A stretch of DNA of 64,000 nt from Agapanthus africanus. Taxonomy: Eukaryota > Streptophyta > Magnoliopsida > Asparagales > Amaryllidaceae. Where the stretch lies: NCBI GenBank assembly GCA_030015575.1, contig CM057344.1:594402410-594466409 (forward strand), given 5' to 3'. Shown one piece after another: positions 61,898 through 64,000 of this stretch (the stretch's first letter is position 1; the number at the start of each line of letters is the position of its first letter). The notes under the pieces are model-generated. The model was not told the origin of the DNA, ran no database searches, and was given only the letters and a program-made list of their open reading frames with translations. The position numbers and the translations under genes were made by a program.

Positions 61898-62401
61898 TTA
61901 CAATGGCAAAATCTCAGATCCAGGGCATGGATTGAGGAATTCAAAAGTGACATTGTCCAGAATCTTCCAGGCCTTTCGAACCATCCTAATATGCTTTCTT
62001 TCGCGTTCACAAGTGTCGGGATCCTCACGGATGTCCTCCACCCTCCGATAGGCCGCAAGTATTGCCGCCTGTTGAAAAGCCTGATGCAGAAGATCGATAA
62101 GATTGTCTCGCCTTCTCGAGATTAGGCCTATCAGATACACTAAGTGCACCTTATCCTCGGCAGCATCCAATGCCTTAAGCGACATGCCGGTACAGAATAA
62201 AGGAAGCGCTTCCCAGATCGCTCCCACGATAAGCTTCAGGAGAGAGGAACATCGAGGAAGCAGTCGACCATTGTATGCGTCAAAGCGACTCATGATTTCG
62301 GCACACTGGGCGTTTGTGAATTCTCGATTTTGAGAACGGCCGAGTGAGCGGATGTCTCCATAAGAGATAATCTCATCAAGGTCATAGATATGAGTGTCCA
62401 T
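61898..62401 (-). other. Antisense open frame between integrase and 3' LTR (Tat aORF)
   Basis: A 167-codon open frame on the opposite strand to gag-pol. It has an N-terminal acidic start (MDTHIYDLDEIISYGDI), LFCTGMSLKALDAAEDKVHL in the middle, and ends near FLNPCPGSEILPL. It shares LDAAEDK, a charged ERE helix and F.NPCP with the antisense frame in the LTR. It is alpha-helical and Arg-rich in appearance, with no known domain. A minus-strand TATA (TATAAATAG, 63170-63162) lies about 760 bases upstream. Tat elements such as Grande and Retand carry antisense ORFs here. Confidence 0.65.
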
Positions 62402-63161
62402 AACTCCTGAAAAAGAAAATTAACAAGAACTAGCGGACAGACTGATTAAGCAAATTCTTATTAAAAACAGGCACATGGATTTAAACGGCTCTTGATATCC
62501 CCATGGAGAAAACGAATTCTAATTATGACACCTAATAAATTCGAATTTGTGAGAAATCCTAAAAAGGGAATCTCATTTAATAAGCAACCCTTCGGGTCAA
62601 GGATTTAAATTCCTCGAGAGCAAAGCTCGTGGACAAGAATGACACCTGTCAAAGTCAATTATGAAAGGAATTTAAAGGGATTCCCCGAGAATGCTAAGAG
62701 CCTGGCTCTGTAATGATGATGGAAAAACTCATCAAAAAAGAAAATTAAAATCAATTAATTTTTATGAATTAAAAATTTTGGGATCTTCAAGATCCATGAA
62801 AAAACTCTTAAGAGTTCTTCATCAAGGATTAAGAAATCTACATGTGGGCAAAAGAGCAAGGCTCTGATTCATAAACTAAGAAACCCAAGAAAAGATCTCT
62901 TTAGATCTATGGGTTCATGAGAGCAAAGCTCTGCTGATGAAACTCTAAATGGGTTTTCTTTAGATCAAAGATCTATGAAGAGCAAGGCTCTGTTAAATGG
63001 GTAAAACCCTAATTTATTAAAAACTCTTAACTTTACCTAAGTTTTGACAGAGTTTTACTCTTAAAAAGTTGGTAAACAAAAGAGCTATGCTCTGTGGGAG
63101 AATGAAATCCTCAGAAAACAAGAAGAAGATGAACAATGGTCATCTTAGAGGGCCAAAGGCC

Positions 63162-63170
63162 CTATTTATA
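63162..63170 (-). promoter_or_regulatory. Candidate TATA box for the antisense ORF
   Basis: TATAAATAG on the minus strand, next to a perfect AGGGCC-AAA-GGCCCT hairpin (63149-63163). Confidence 0.4.
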
Positions 63171-63261
63171 GGCATTGGGAGCCATTTCAACTTCCAAAAG
63201 TTGATTCAACGGCTAAGATACTACCCCCGCCGCACTCACGTATGGGCCATGTAAGCGCAAC

Positions 63262-63272
63262 GGTGGGGGGGA
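63262..63272 (+). other. Tat polypurine tract
   Basis: GGTGGGGGGGA a few bases before the 3' LTR start. Confidence 0.8.
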
Positions 63273-63275
63273 ATT

Positions 63276-64000
63276 TGTTTCCTCAATCAGAGCAAAACTC
63301 TGTTCAAATTCTAAGATTGGAAATGAATCGACGCTTCTGCTTCTCCCAATCAGAGCAAAACTCTATTTAAAAATTCAAAATTTAAAAATCGAAGCAACGC
63401 TTCAGATCCAGTGCTCTGTGCTAAGCGCCACGTGTCAAACACGGGTACGCTAGCGCCAGGTGCGCTGCGATTTAGGCAGCGCAACATGAGTACGCTGGCA
63501 CTAGGCGCGCCGCGCGCCACATGTCAAACACGGGTGCGCTAGCGCAGGCTGTGCTGCGCTCTGCGCTGTGCACCCCCAATTAGAGCAAAGCTCTGTTTCC
63601 AAGATTGGAAAGCGAAGCAACGCTTCATAAAAAGTGCTAGCATCAAATGCGCCTACAATAAGAGTCAAAGAATCTAAAACAGCGCTCATGTGCAAAGCAC
63701 GAGAGCGCTATGCGCCAGAAGCGCTTCATCCTTGCAAGAATTACTTGCACCTGATTATCGCAAATTAAATTATGCAGCGTATAAACGCCTTACAAAGGAA
63801 TAACAAAGAATTAAAAACAAAGGAACACTTAGCGGATAATAAAATACTTAATTAAAACATCTTTTTATTATTACATTGAAAACAGATCACCAAACATGGG
63901 ATCAAAAGGACAGGGGTTCGCAAAGCTAAGGAGGAGATTGTCCAGTTCCCTCTCCGTATTCTCCACCATATCAAAACGGCGATCTTCTCGAAGAGTAGCC
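63276..64000 (+). repeat. Tat 3' LTR, cut by the window end
   Basis: It matches 46216 to about 46990 along its whole visible length, including the GCGC/G-box blocks and the end of the antisense frame. Confidence 0.92.

Larger units (their letters stand above)
46216..64000 (+). mobile_element. Tat-lineage Ty3/Gypsy element (Retand/Ogre-like), nearly complete span, broken
   Basis: The 5' LTR starts TGTTTTCTGAATCAGAG at 46216 and the 3' LTR starts TGTTTCCTCAATCAGAG at 63276, running past the window end. The order is gag, protease, reverse transcriptase, RNase H, a second archaeal-type RNase H, integrase, then about 4 kb of non-coding repeats with an antisense ORF. The second RNase H and the leader phrase TGGCACGCCCGGTGGGACC (49882-49900) are marks of the Tat lineage. 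A polypurine tract (GGTGGGGGGGA, about 63262-63272) precedes the 3' LTR. The coding region is interrupted in several places. The LTRs differ by about 8% over the 200 bases compared by eye. It was inserted into a Copia LTR. Confidence 0.92.

Overview
This is plant (angiosperm) nuclear DNA. The evidence is a spliced SIP-type aquaporin gene with plant introns, a second spliced host gene, and a dense population of plant transposon families: Copia, Tat-lineage Ty3/Gypsy, a Tekay/Del-like LTR derivative, a Mutator-like element carrying a plant mobile domain, hAT and foldback MITEs. I cannot name the species. The only host gene that looks functional is the aquaporin at 3460-5495. Everything from about 36 kb onward is nested repeat DNA.

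Layout. 0-3 kb: AT-rich DNA and one LTR relic. 3.4-5.6 kb: three-exon SIP aquaporin on the + strand. 6.5-9.9 kb: MITE remnant and a truncated Copia element. 10.6-34.8 kb: a decayed six-exon host gene on the - strand. Its exon phases match across every junction I could place, but it has two nonsense codons and one frameshift. Its third-to-second-exon interval holds a 16.9-kb Mutator-like element (14997-31899, 9-bp target duplication AATGCAAAA). That element carries a MuDR-type transposase relic and a plant-mobile-domain relic, and the latter is itself split by a 10.2-kb Copia element (16373-26600, target duplication TGTGT). The Copia element's 5' LTR contains a 361-bp hAT MITE (25643-26003, target duplication CTGTACCC).

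35-64 kb: a second nest. An old Gypsy LTR and leader (about 36.3-44.3 kb) is interrupted by an LTR pair with almost no interior (37816-43885, target duplication CATAT). A Tekay-like LTR fragment, then a Copia LTR fragment, follow. A large Tat-lineage Gypsy element (46216 to beyond the window end) was inserted into that Copia LTR. It carries gag, protease, reverse transcriptase, two RNase H domains, integrase, an antisense ORF and several tandem-repeat arrays.

The most unusual signal is in the Tat element. Parts of its LTR and its 3' non-coding region read as a near-continuous string of short perfect inverted repeats with tiny, mostly A-rich loops, including a recurrent CAGAGC-AAA-GCTCTG hairpin. 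Antisense ORFs lie in both the LTR and the 3' region, and zinc-knuckle-like modules sit on both sides of the protease. No new enzyme system was found. The coding content is one host channel, one host pseudogene and transposon genes.
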